Source of the DNA: AE-B3B sp964543295
GTDB taxonomy: Bacteria > Aerophobota > Aerophobia > Aerophobales > AE-B3A
NCBI GenBank assembly: GCA_964543295.1
Contig: CAZIXA010000001.1
Location: forward strand, 186,001-250,000
Direction of reading: 5' to 3'
DNA: 64,000 nt
Under the pieces are notes generated by a model that worked only from the letters and a program-made list of their open reading frames with translations, ran no database searches and was not told the DNA's origin. Every line of letters starts with the position of its first letter. Position 1 is the first letter of the stretch. The position numbers and the translations under genes were made by a program. Positions 50,061 through 58,566 of the stretch are shown piece after piece.

Positions 50061-51689
50061 TTACTTTTGTAAATCGACCAAATCGCCAACCTCAATCTCT
50101 TTTCCTACCCCCAGAAGCGTGATTTTGCCGATGGCTGCCCGCTCATGGACTTGAGAAATTTTGATCTCAGCTATTTTGTCTTTTGTCTCCAGAATAACTT
50201 CTCCCGTTTCCGGATCGGTTATCGTCTCAGTTATCCTTCTTACACTGAAGATGTCATCAACTTTAACTCCTTTTTGACTTCCTACATTGATAACAACCTC
50301 ATCGTCACTTACCTTAGCCACTAATCCTTCGATGACTTCAGGCTCAACTTCAGGGGTAACAGTAGGTGTTACCTCGGGAGTTACCACCACGGGTGTCAAA
50401 CCGACCGTCTTTTCCTCAATTCCCTTGGCTACGTCTTCAACTGCTTTGGTGGTGGCTTTGCCGAGAATATGTTCCTGGAATCTTGAGCTGCCGAAAGCAA
50501 AACCAGATAGATCACCCCAGTTTTCACTAAGGGCAACGTTACTCTGACTCTTAGCCCCTTGTCCGATTACGGCGGCCATGATCTCTGAGGTCTCCACATT
50601 AACTAATCTGGCATTAAGGGTACATCGTGCCCGCCATTCAGCAAGTTTTCCCACCACGGGAAGATTTATAATTTTTGAGTCCAGGCTAAATTGGGTGACC
50701 GTTCCAAAAACAAAGAGCTGTACCCCCAGGATCCTTCCTATCCTGGCTGCCGTAGCTGCATTAACTACTCCTTCTCTAGCCAGATTCTGCTCCTGAAGTA
50801 CCTCGTCCAGGCGTTCTCGCTCCACCACACTGAACCTACCACTGTTTACCAGTTCGGTGACCAACATATCTGAGATCCCTTCGCCAGGGTCCCAATCCCA
50901 TCCCCACCAGCGTTGTATCTGGCCTAGCTTGAAGGGCATCACCGCGATGCGGATCTTCGCCTGAGTAACTGTGGGAGTTACGGTAACCTCGGGTGTAACC
51001 GTAGGTGTCACGGGAGTTACCACCACGGGTGTCAAACCGACCGTCTTTTCCTCAATTCCCTTGGCTACGTCTTCAACTGCTTTGGTGGTGGCTTTGCCGA
51101 GAATATGTTCCTGGAATCTTGAGCTGCCGAAAGCAAAACCAGATAGATCACCCCAGTTTTCACTAAGGGCAACGTTACTCTGACTCTTAGCCCCTTGTCC
51201 GATTACGGCGGCCATGATCTCTGAGGTCTCCACATTAACTAATCTGGCATTAAGGGTACATCGTGCCCGCCATTCAGCAAGTTTTCCCACCACGGGAAGA
51301 TTTATAATTTTTGAGTCCAGGCTAAATTGGGTGACCGTTCCAAAAACAAAGAGCTGTACCCCCAGGATCCTTCCTATCCTGGCTGCCGTAGCTGCATTAA
51401 CTACTCCTTCTCTAGCCAGATTCTGCTCCTGAAGTACCTCGTCCAGGCGTTCTCGCTCCACCACACTGAACCTACCACTGTTTACCAGTTCGGTGACCAA
51501 CATATCTGAGATCCCTTCGCCAGGGTCCCAATCCCATCCCCACCAGCGTTGTATCTGGCCTAGCTTGAAGGGCATCACCGCGATGCGGATCTTTTGTGCG
51601 GCTGCATTCTCCTGAGGAACAAATAAACCACTGGCCAGCAAAACCAGAAATAGACCGACTAACAACGCACTTTTTTTCTTTCTCAACAT
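50061..51689 (-). CDS. CsgG-like protein with two identical tandem domains and a C-terminal FlgT-like domain
   Basis: The 542-residue protein has a signal peptide (residues 1-31), two copies of a ~195-residue CsgG-type domain (about 33-228 and 245-440) and a C-terminal beta-rich domain (about 450-540). Each repeat begins KIRIAVMPFKLGQIQRW and contains FSVVERERLDEVLQEQNLA and RIGRILGVQLFVFGTV. The copies are joined by a Thr/Pro/Val linker of VTPxVT units. The signal peptide ends without a clear lipobox cysteine. CsgG-domain proteins assemble in or at the outer membrane. The DNA of the two repeats appears identical. The downstream gene encodes a beta-barrel protein. Confidence 0.85.
   Translation of the reverse strand: MLRKKKSALLVGLFLVLLASGLFVPQENAAAQKIRIAVMPFKLGQIQRWWGWDWDPGEGISDMLVTELVNSGRFSVVERERLDEVLQEQNLAREGVVNAATAARIGRILGVQLFVFGTVTQFSLDSKIINLPVVGKLAEWRARCTLNARLVNVETSEIMAAVIGQGAKSQSNVALSENWGDLSGFAFGSSRFQEHILGKATTKAVEDVAKGIEEKTVGLTPVVVTPVTPTVTPEVTVTPTVTQAKIRIAVMPFKLGQIQRWWGWDWDPGEGISDMLVTELVNSGRFSVVERERLDEVLQEQNLAREGVVNAATAARIGRILGVQLFVFGTVTQFSLDSKIINLPVVGKLAEWRARCTLNARLVNVETSEIMAAVIGQGAKSQSNVALSENWGDLSGFAFGSSRFQEHILGKATTKAVEDVAKGIEEKTVGLTPVVVTPEVTPTVTPEVEPEVIEGLVAKVSDDEVVINVGSQKGVKVDDIFSVRRITETITDPETGEVILETKDKIAEIKISQVHERAAIGKITLLGVGKEIEVGDLVDLQK
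50375..50957 (-). repeat. 583-bp tandem repeat, unit 2 (gene 3' side)
   Basis: Identical as far as I can compare with 51011-51593, offset exactly 636 bp. It encodes the second CsgG-like domain. The spacer between the units (50958-51010) encodes the Thr/Pro/Val linker and is itself similar to the linker after this unit. Confidence 0.85.
51011..51593 (-). repeat. 583-bp tandem repeat, unit 1 (gene 5' side)
   Basis: First copy of the CsgG-like domain in the gene at 50061-51689. It shares its entire sequence with 50375-50957, and identity stops abruptly at both ends. Third-codon positions have not diverged, so the duplication is recent or the copies are being homogenised. Confidence 0.85.
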
Positions 51690-51856
51690 CTAAATCCTCC
51701 TTTAAGTCTTAATCACAAAGATACCTCTTGTTTCTTACCCTACAAATCACCTCCCTCTTTTTGATCCCAGCTTCTCAAAAGTTATTCTTGATACATTGCG
51801 TGAGACTGCCAAAAAGGAGAAACGTTCCCTATCCTTCTAACCCTACCTTCATCCAA

Positions 51857-51941
51857 TGCCGGGAGGGGGATTTGAACCCCCATGGACTAAACGTCCACAT
51901 GGCCCTCAACCATGCGCGTCTACCACTTCCGCCATCCCGGC
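51857..51941 (-). tRNA. tRNA-Leu (anticodon GAG)
   Basis: On the minus strand acceptor GCCGGGA pairs with TCCCGGC, discriminator A, no CCA. The anticodon stem CATGG/CCATG encloses TTGAGGG, giving GAG. A long variable arm TGGACGTTTAGTCCA marks it as a class II tRNA. It lies between the trkA and CsgG-like genes. Confidence 0.95.
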
Positions 51942-51954
51942 TTGCTACGGCTTA

Positions 51955-51982
51955 AGCATAGCAAACTTTCAAAGAATGTAAA
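51955..51982 (-). promoter_or_regulatory. Probable promoter of tRNA-Leu
   Basis: On the minus strand TTTACA (51977-51982) is followed after 16 bp by TATGCT (51955-51960), with tRNA-Leu starting 14 bp later. The spacing equals that of the consensus promoter before tRNA-Lys. Confidence 0.55.
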
Positions 51983-51996
51983 CAGCTAGCCAATCA

Positions 51997-52680
51997 TTAT
52001 TCTTCCTTTGAGAGACGCTCAATGTCTTCTTCTTCGCCTATCACCAGCAAAATATCTCCCTTTTCGATAACGTCATCGGACTGAGGAAGATAGTTTATTC
52101 TCTCCACCCGCTCGTCTTCCCCCTCCCCGGATACTTTCTTCATCTCTAAAATGTTTACTTTGTATTTCTGTCGGATTTTAAGATCACCTATCCTTTTACC
52201 CCAGAAAGATTTAGGGGATCGGATCTCTGCTGCACTATACTTATCAGAAATTGAGACGTAATCGAGGACACTGGAAACCAAAAGATTCTTGGCTAATCTC
52301 TTGCCCATCTCCATCTCAGGTAAAACTACCCTATCCGCTCCTACAAGACTCAGTATTCGATCTTGAATATCTGATGCGGTCTGGGAGGCCCGAGTAATGA
52401 CCATTGGAACACCTAGTTGCTTAAGAAGAGCCGTAGTAAGAACAGAAGCCTCAAAATCTCCTATGCTCACGATGGCCACATCTACCTGATTTATCCCTTG
52501 AGATTTCAAAGCTTCCTCATCTGTAGAATCCAACTTAACAGCTAGATCCACAATTTCGGCAAATTTATCAACCAACTTGCCATCTTTATCAACAGCGATT
52601 ACCTCAGCTCCCCTTTCGGCCAAACTCTGGGCTACCGTTCCACCAAATCGTCCTAGTCCGATGACTGCAAACTTACGCAT
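51997..52680 (-). CDS. trkA: Potassium uptake regulatory subunit TrkA/KtrA
   Basis: TrkA/KtrA is the cytoplasmic gating ring of Trk/Ktr potassium channels. The 227-residue protein has one RCK_N domain beginning FAVIGLGRFGGTVAQSLAER with a dinucleotide-binding fold. An RCK_C domain follows (about 140-225: EIRSPKSFWGKRIGDL, VIEKGDILLVIGEE). Single-unit length matches KtrA rather than the doubled E. coli TrkA. It follows the channel gene by 10 bp. In known systems RCK_C of KtrA binds c-di-AMP, which DisA (4069) would make; that is inference for this organism. Confidence 0.93.
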   Translation of the reverse strand: MRKFAVIGLGRFGGTVAQSLAERGAEVIAVDKDGKLVDKFAEIVDLAVKLDSTDEEALKSQGINQVDVAIVSIGDFEASVLTTALLKQLGVPMVITRASQTASDIQDRILSLVGADRVVLPEMEMGKRLAKNLLVSSVLDYVSISDKYSAAEIRSPKSFWGKRIGDLKIRQKYKVNILEMKKVSGEGEDERVERINYLPQSDDVIEKGDILLVIGEEEDIERLSKEE

Positions 52681-52690
52681 TTTTTTCCTC

Positions 52691-54328
52691 CTACCCTATC
52701 ATTACTCTTTCTTCAGGGTATTCATAAAGCTCACTAATTCTTCTTCCCCCTATAGCTAATGCCAGGGTTAGAGGACCAATTCTTCCCACCAGCATAGTGA
52801 GGATGATGACAACTCTACCCACTGGGGTCAGATTAGGGGTCAACCCTCTGGATAAACCAACCGTGCCAAAGGCGGAAAGATCCTCAAAAAGTATATTAAT
52901 GAAGGAAGCGTTTTCAGTTAAAGCAAGGATGAAAGTGGAAATGGCAATCCATCCCAGAGCTAGAATGACAACACATAAGGCCTGATAAACTATCAGGCGA
53001 GGTATAGCACGGCGGAAGACTTCCACTCTGTTTTTCCCCTGAGCCATAGATTTGATGGTAAAAATTAGTGTAGCAAAAGTGCTGGTCTTAACACCTCCTC
53101 CAGTGGAGCCAGGAGAGGCTCCTATAAACATGAGGACAATGAGCAAAAAAGCAGAAGATACAGATAAACCACTTATATTTAAGGTATTAAACCCGGCTGT
53201 TCTTGCGGTTACTGATTGAAAATAGGCTCCCAACAATTTTTCTTTAAAGGAAAGATTCTCCGTAGTTCCTCCTAGAAGAATAAGACTGAGCCCCGTTACA
53301 ATTAATATGCCTGAGACTAAAAGTACCAGCTTACTCTGGAGAGACAAAGACCGTTTTTTCCCCTTGAGACGCGCATATACCCAGCGTAGAAGATTAGTTA
53401 TCACCATAAATCCCAATCCTCCCAGGATTATCAAACTACTCATAATAAGATTAACTCCTAAATTCCCTCGATAACTCATAAAACTATCCGAAAAAAGGGA
53501 AAATCCCGCGTTACAGAAGGCTGAAACAGAATGAAAGATAGCAAAATAGAAACCAGACACCCCTGCTCCATATCTGGGTAAGAATTGGCTATACAACAGA
53601 AGAGCCCCAGCTGCCTCTATAATGAAAGTGATGGTGAGAATTGATAAAAGTAAAGATCCAATTCTACCTAGCCTTCTGTAATTGAGTATATCTTGAAGCA
53701 AACCCCTATCTTTGAGTCCAAATCCCTTGCCTAAGACAAGGGCAAAGAAAGAGGTAAAAGTCATCAATCCTAGACCTCCTATTTGCACTAATGAAAGGAT
53801 AGTTAATTGTCCGAGCAAGGAAAAATGAGTTCCCGTATCGACAACAATGAGTCCCGTAACACAGGTCGCCGAAGTAGCAGTAAAAAGAGCACCCAGGAAA
53901 GTGGTCTCCTTTCCTGATGCGGTAGAGCGGGGTAAAAGAAGCAGCATAGTCCCTATACCGATGATAGTGAGAAAGGTCAAAATAACTACTAAGGAGGGAT
54001 TTAGCTTCAGAATGAGAAGAGCTTTGTTGAGTTGAGGCAGTTTGAGAAGCAAGGCCACAAGAATATACCCCTGAGAGACTACTATACAGGCCTCGGCCGG
54101 AGAAACGATATCAATCCTTCCTAAAAACTGAGCCAATTCAGGCACAGTAAATAACTTCTTAATAAATAAAATTAGGATAAAAAAGGTGCCAATAACTACT
54201 CCATCAACTTTATTAGCGATCAAATAAGCTCGCTTCTCTTTCGCTAAGGCTAACTTAAAGAAAAATTCGGCAAGAAATATCCCTACAATAAATAGATCCA
54301 TACGATGGAGGACAGCTTCGGTTTTCAC
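52691..54328 (-). CDS. trkH: TrkH/KtrB-family potassium channel subunit with extra N-terminal helices
   Basis: The 545-residue (or longer) protein has four pore repeats with filter segments such as TATSATCVTGLIVVDTG, SVSAFCNAGFSLF, SVTARTAGFNTLNISG and DLSAFGTVGLSRG. The loop GASPGSTGGGVKTSTF is characteristic. About 110 residues precede the usual TrkH start and include hydrophobic helices (LFIVGIFLAEFFFKLALA). The frame is open to 54440. Upstream it reads further helix text with no ATG; GTG 54328, CTG 54403 or ATT 54430 (with AGAGGG seven bases before it) could start it. Similar N-terminal ion-transport-like extensions occur in some TrkH proteins. Confidence 0.9.
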   Translation of the reverse strand: MKTEAVLHRMDLFIVGIFLAEFFFKLALAKEKRAYLIANKVDGVVIGTFFILILFIKKLFTVPELAQFLGRIDIVSPAEACIVVSQGYILVALLLKLPQLNKALLILKLNPSLVVILTFLTIIGIGTMLLLLPRSTASGKETTFLGALFTATSATCVTGLIVVDTGTHFSLLGQLTILSLVQIGGLGLMTFTSFFALVLGKGFGLKDRGLLQDILNYRRLGRIGSLLLSILTITFIIEAAGALLLYSQFLPRYGAGVSGFYFAIFHSVSAFCNAGFSLFSDSFMSYRGNLGVNLIMSSLIILGGLGFMVITNLLRWVYARLKGKKRSLSLQSKLVLLVSGILIVTGLSLILLGGTTENLSFKEKLLGAYFQSVTARTAGFNTLNISGLSVSSAFLLIVLMFIGASPGSTGGGVKTSTFATLIFTIKSMAQGKNRVEVFRRAIPRLIVYQALCVVILALGWIAISTFILALTENASFINILFEDLSAFGTVGLSRGLTPNLTPVGRVVIILTMLVGRIGPLTLALAIGGRRISELYEYPEERVMIG

Positions 54329-54535
54329 TCCTAGATAAAAACCGTACTCCAGGATAAGAGAGAGGATAGCTGCAAGAGCAACCCCCGTAATGAAGATATT
54401 CAGGTGAGATGTAACTTTGGGATAGTTAATTGCAATTCCCTCTTTTAGTAATCAGGCTTCATAACCAAAAATCAGGCGTGACTGACCACCCACCCAAGAT
54501 TTTCGCTGAATACTGACCACTGATTACTAGTTTAA

Positions 54536-55459
54536 TTAATTCTGTCGCCAACCTGTCTCTAGACCTAGCTGTTCAGCCATGTCCAGAACTTGTTGATATT
54601 CCTGGCGGCTAATTCGCCTATTCAACTCTTTGAATTCTTGCGCCTCATAAGCAGGAAAATACTGGCTCATAATGCTAATGTAAGTGTGGGAGGAGATTTC
54701 TTCTGCTAAAAAAGCAAGAATTTTCCTTGTCCCTGCCTGTCCGTTGGGTAAAACAAGATGTCTAACTAGAAGACCTCTCTGAGCAACTCCTTCTTTATCA
54801 AGCCTTAGGTCTCCTACCTGCCGATACATCTCTTTTATTGCTTTTTTCGCTATTTCAAAGTAATCAGGAGCTGAGGAATACTTTTCTCCTGCTTCTCTAG
54901 TTCCATATTTTAGATCAGGCATGTAAATATCAACTATCCCCTCCAGAAGCTTGAGAGTCTCCACGCTTTCGTATCCGCTGCAATTATAAACTAAAGGAAT
55001 GTTCAGGCCTCTCTCGACAGCTTGTGAGAAACCAGACAGAATTTGAGGCATGAAATGAGTAGGAGTTACCAGGTTTATATTATGGCATCTCCTTTTCTGC
55101 AAACTGAGCATCATTTGAGAAAGTTGTTGGGTTGAGATCTTGTTTCCATTCCCCAGATGGGATATAGGATAATTCTGACAAAAGATACATCGTAAATTAC
55201 AGTGGGTCAGGAAGATAGTTCCCGAGCCTCGATAGCCAGAAATTGGTGGCTCTTCGCCAAAGTGAGAATGAAAGCTGGAAACCTCTAACTTCTCCCCGGA
55301 TTTGCAAAATCCGGTCTCTCCTCCTCTTCTATTTACGCCACATCTCCGGGGACAGAGACTACAGTTTTCCAAGAGTTTATAAGCTTTTTTTATCCTTTTT
55401 CTTAATTCCCCACTCTCGTAAAGATTTCGATAATTAAGAGTATCCACGGCGGCGTCCAT
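54536..55459 (-). CDS. Radical SAM protein, PflA-like (COG1313)
   Basis: The 307-residue protein begins with a Cys-rich segment CSLCPRRCGVNR and has the radical SAM cluster motif CNLRCIFC (C-x3-C-x2-C) near residue 90. The family text YMPDLKYG and the C-terminal MSQYFPAYEA also fit COG1313. These proteins resemble pyruvate formate-lyase activators, but their target is unknown. No glycyl radical enzyme is nearby. It is divergent from rny with a 150-bp gap. Confidence 0.88.
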   Translation of the reverse strand: MDAAVDTLNYRNLYESGELRKRIKKAYKLLENCSLCPRRCGVNRRGGETGFCKSGEKLEVSSFHSHFGEEPPISGYRGSGTIFLTHCNLRCIFCQNYPISHLGNGNKISTQQLSQMMLSLQKRRCHNINLVTPTHFMPQILSGFSQAVERGLNIPLVYNCSGYESVETLKLLEGIVDIYMPDLKYGTREAGEKYSSAPDYFEIAKKAIKEMYRQVGDLRLDKEGVAQRGLLVRHLVLPNGQAGTRKILAFLAEEISSHTYISIMSQYFPAYEAQEFKELNRRISRQEYQQVLDMAEQLGLETGWRQN

Positions 55460-55536
55460 ATTTATCTGGCCTCTGAGAGTCAGAGATGACTTGATTATAT
55501 CAATTCCTCATTCTTTGACAAGACTCAAGGTTTTTC

Positions 55537-55565
55537 TTGACAAAACATTTAAAATTATATATTTT
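55537..55565 (+). promoter_or_regulatory. Possible promoter of rny
   Basis: TTGACA (55537-55542) is followed after 17 bp by TATTTT (55560-55565) in an A/T-rich stretch between the divergent radical SAM gene and rny. The -10 box is imprecise; TATATT at 15 bp spacing is an alternative. Confidence 0.4.
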
Positions 55566-55609
55566 TATAGCGAAATTTTGATCTTTGAAAATAGAGGGGG
55601 TGATACCAG

Positions 55610-57151
55610 GTGATACCAATTAATATCATCAATGAGACTTATCTATATATTATTTTAGGGCTACTAGGAGGATGGGCAATTACTACTCTTCTCAGTAGAG
55701 TAAGAGCAAGATCTTTATTGAACAAAGCCCGGTTTAAGTTGTCCCGGGTAGAGGAGGAAGTCAGGAATAGAAGAAGAGAAATTGAGCTTGAGAAAAAGGA
55801 GGAACTTCACCGAATAAGAGCTAGTTTTGAGAAGGAAACCAGAGAAAAAAGTGATGAACTTCATAAATTGTCAAAAAGGTTAATAGAAAGAGAGGAGGCT
55901 GTAGATCGTCGTCTTCTGGAAATGGAACGGGAAAAAAAGGAGATCTTAGTAGAAGAACAAAGGTTAGAAAAGGAAAGAGAAAAAATAAGAGGTCTGGAAA
56001 TTAAGCGAAGGGAGGAGCTGGAAAAAATAGCTGGTATTTCGACGGCCGAGGCAAAAAGGAGTCTTTTAGACACTATAAAGAAAGAGGCTAAAGAAGAAGC
56101 AGCTCAGATTATCCAGAAAGTGGAGAGAGAAGCCAAGGAAACAGCTAACAAAAAAGCGAGAAAGATTATAGCTACAGCTATTCAACGTTGCGCAGTGGAT
56201 GAAGTGGCCGATACAGTAATCTCCACCCTTTCCTTGCCCAATGATGAAATGAAAGGAAGAGTTATCGGAAGAGAGGGTAGAAACATAAGGACATTTGAAG
56301 CTCTCACCGGTGTGGATTTGATCGTGGATGACACTCCAGAAACAGTGGTTATCTCCTGTTTTGATCCCTTAAGGCGTAAAATAGCTGAAATTAGTCTAGA
56401 GCGACTCATCGCTGATACCCGCATACATCCAGCAAGAATCGAGGAGATAGTGGAAAAAGCCAAAAAAGATATGGAGGAGATCCTTCACGAAGAAGGCCAG
56501 CGAGCAGCTTTCGACATGGGAATCTCGGATCTACCTACCGAACTAATCAACCTTCTAGGAAGACTGAAATTTCGCACCAGTTATGGGCAAAATGTATTGC
56601 AACACTCAAAAGAAGTATCCTATATAGCTAGCATTATGGCAGCTGAAGTGAAGGTAGATTATATCCAGGCTAAAAGAGCAGGTCTTCTTCATGATATTGG
56701 GAAAGCGGTGGATCAGGAAATAGAAGGCTCACATGCTTTAATTGGAGCCCGTCTGGCTGAACGATATGGAGAATCACCAGAGATCGTTCATGCCATTGCT
56801 GCTCATCATGAAGATAGACAAACTGAAACTACCCTGGCTATTTTGATTCAGGCTTCAGATGCTGTTTCTGCGGCCAGACCTGGAGCAAGAAAAGAAGTTC
56901 TGGAGGCATATCTTAAGCGAATTGAAGAGCTGGAGGAGATAGCCCGTTCCTTTGCCGGAATAAACAGAGCCTATGCTATACAAGCAGGCAGGGAACTACG
57001 TATCATGGTTCAGCCACAGGAGATCAATGATGAAAGAGCTACAGAACTGTGTCGAGAGATCGCTAATAAAATTGAAAAAGAATTGAATTATCCCGGACAG
57101 ATTAAGATAACGGTAATTCGGGAGCTTCGTTCTATTGAATATGCAAAATGA
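55610..57151 (+). CDS. rny: Ribonuclease Y
   Basis: RNase Y is the membrane-bound endonuclease that starts mRNA decay in bacteria lacking RNase E. The 513-residue protein has one N-terminal transmembrane helix (about 8-28) and a long charged coiled coil to about residue 190. A KH domain follows (GRVIGREGRNIRTFEALTGVD), then an HD domain with the metal pair in AGLLHDIGKAVD. The start is GTG after GAGGGGG; a 10-bp direct repeat GTGATACCAG/GTGATACCAA covers it. It overlaps nadD through ATGA. Confidence 0.95.
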   Translation: MIPINIINETYLYIILGLLGGWAITTLLSRVRARSLLNKARFKLSRVEEEVRNRRREIELEKKEELHRIRASFEKETREKSDELHKLSKRLIEREEAVDRRLLEMEREKKEILVEEQRLEKEREKIRGLEIKRREELEKIAGISTAEAKRSLLDTIKKEAKEEAAQIIQKVEREAKETANKKARKIIATAIQRCAVDEVADTVISTLSLPNDEMKGRVIGREGRNIRTFEALTGVDLIVDDTPETVVISCFDPLRRKIAEISLERLIADTRIHPARIEEIVEKAKKDMEEILHEEGQRAAFDMGISDLPTELINLLGRLKFRTSYGQNVLQHSKEVSYIASIMAAEVKVDYIQAKRAGLLHDIGKAVDQEIEGSHALIGARLAERYGESPEIVHAIAAHHEDRQTETTLAILIQASDAVSAARPGARKEVLEAYLKRIEELEEIARSFAGINRAYAIQAGRELRIMVQPQEINDERATELCREIANKIEKELNYPGQIKITVIRELRSIEYAK

Positions 57152-57750
57152 GTAAGTCGTCGTTCAAACTTGGAATTATGGGAGGAACTTTTAATCCCAT
57201 TCATCAGGGACACCTAGTGGCAGCAGAGTTTATTTGGGATAAATTTAAATTGGAGGAGGTATTGTTTGTCCCTTCGGGCAAACCTCCCCATAAGGGGAAC
57301 AATGAAATTGCCTCACCAGAAAACCGCTGGATGATGACGGTTCTTGCTACAGCCAGCAATGAACACTTCTCTGTTTCTTCCATAGAGATAGAGCGGCGGG
57401 GTGAATCTTATACCCGGGACACTGTCTTACAATTGAGGCAGATGTATGGCGAAGGTACAGAATGTTTTTTTATTACTGGAGCTGATGCCATAGCGGAAAT
57501 TTCTACCTGGCATAAAACAGAGGATTTGCCACATCTAGCTAAATTTATTGCTGTTTCTAGGCCGGGTTACAAGTTAGATATAAAAAAAATCGATCCTCGG
57601 TTTCAAAAATCTACTTACCTCGTAGAAGTTCCCGCTTTAGCTATTTCCTCAACACAAATCAGAGAAAGAATAAAGAAGGAACAAACTATCAAATATCTTG
57701 TACCAGAAGTGGTTGAAAAATATATTTATAAGAATAACCTCTATCGATAG
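57148..57750 (+). CDS. nadD: Nicotinate-nucleotide adenylyltransferase
   Basis: NadD makes deamido-NAD. The 200-residue protein has the nucleotidyltransferase motif GGTFNPIHQGHLVAAE. FITGADAIAEISTWHK and the C-terminal ISSTQIRERIKK are also present. It starts inside the rny stop codon. rsfS follows, a common order. Confidence 0.95.
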   Translation: MSKSSFKLGIMGGTFNPIHQGHLVAAEFIWDKFKLEEVLFVPSGKPPHKGNNEIASPENRWMMTVLATASNEHFSVSSIEIERRGESYTRDTVLQLRQMYGEGTECFFITGADAIAEISTWHKTEDLPHLAKFIAVSRPGYKLDIKKIDPRFQKSTYLVEVPALAISSTQIRERIKKEQTIKYLVPEVVEKYIYKNNLYR

Positions 57751-57821
57751 ATCCTATTGGTTGACCAACGGGGAAGACACTAACATGAGTTGAGATGCGA
57801 ATTAGTAGGAGGAAGAGGGAT

Positions 57822-58169
57822 TTGATTCCCAAGAGATTGATAAAGGATGCCATCAAGATAGTGGAGGATAAGAAAGCAAAAAACATAGTTCTTCTAAACT
57901 TAAAGGAAATTTCTACTATCACAGATTATTTCATAATCTGTGGTGGGGAATCTTCTTTGCACATGCGTAGCATTGCTCAGGAGCTTGAGGAAAATTTAAG
58001 CAAGCAAGGAGTGACACTCCTCAATCCCAAGGATTTCATGAACAATCGCTGGATTCTTCTTGACTTTGGCTCAATAGTGGTGCATATTTTTTCCCAAGCA
58101 GGGAGGGACTTTTATCAACTGGAAAGATTATGGGCCGATGCCGGGAAAACGATAGTCAGCGATCAGTAA
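57822..58169 (+). CDS. rsfS: Ribosomal silencing factor RsfS (Iojap/YbeB)
   Basis: RsfS binds L14 and blocks subunit joining when nutrients are short. The protein has LLNLKEISTITDYFIICGG, SLHMRSIAQELEE, the conserved WILLDFGSIVVHIFSQ and a final YQLERLWADA. An ATG at 57795 would give 124 residues, but it has no ribosome-binding site. TTG 57822 has AGGAGG nine bases before it and gives 115 residues, nearer the family length. The last codons run into a quasi-repetitive stretch GTCAGCGATCAGTAATC. Confidence 0.9.
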   Translation: MIPKRLIKDAIKIVEDKKAKNIVLLNLKEISTITDYFIICGGESSLHMRSIAQELEENLSKQGVTLLNPKDFMNNRWILLDFGSIVVHIFSQAGRDFYQLERLWADAGKTIVSDQ

Positions 58170-58214
58170 TCACTAACCGATAAAAACTTTCTTTTCACCT
58201 CACCTTGAGGATAA

Positions 58215-58407
58215 TTTAAGGTATAGGAATTTCAATAATTTCTCTCAATTGTTATGAAGTAAACCTCGGCAGACGAGATATCAGAAAAAAGAGGGGAGCA
58301 GGCTTGACTTGCTCGAGCGAAGCGAGAGTCGGCTTTGCCGATCGAGCCGTCGAGGGGGGAATTCCGAAGGAATCGGCGAAGCCCTATTTTCCCCCTCGAG
58401 TATCTTG
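58215..58407 (-). repeat. Hairpin-rich dispersed element, copy 4 (inverted, near full length)
   Basis: The reverse complement matches 39535-39722 along its length: GATACTCGAGGGGG, GGGCTTCGCCGATTCC, GGCAAAGCCGACTCTCG, CTCGTCTGCCGAGG and CCTATACCTTAA. It lies between rsfS and tRNA-Ala and is the only copy in the opposite orientation. It has no coding capacity. Confidence 0.8.
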
Positions 58408-58458
58408 TTACAGGATATTGCTAGCAGAGAAGTAACTAAAGGTTTCCAGAGATTTCAC

Positions 58459-58534
58459 GGGGGCATAGCTCAGCTGGGAGAGCGCGTCCTTGGCGTGGAC
58501 GAGGTCGGGGGTTCGAATCCCCCTGCCTCCACCA
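58459..58534 (+). tRNA. tRNA-Ala (anticodon GGC)
   Basis: Acceptor GGGGGCA pairs with TGCCTCC, which includes the G3:U70 pair that marks tRNA-Ala. Discriminator A and CCA are encoded. The anticodon stem CGTCC/GGACG encloses TTGGCGT, giving GGC. It lies 32 bp before ilvD. Confidence 0.96.
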
Positions 58535-58566
58535 GATAAAAATAGGATTAGAGGTAAAAGAATTTG

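Noticed and set aside
50287..51509. Plus-strand frames repeated at 636-bp distance opposite the CsgG-like gene.
   Set aside because: They are shadows of the duplicated minus-strand coding sequence and have no independent support.
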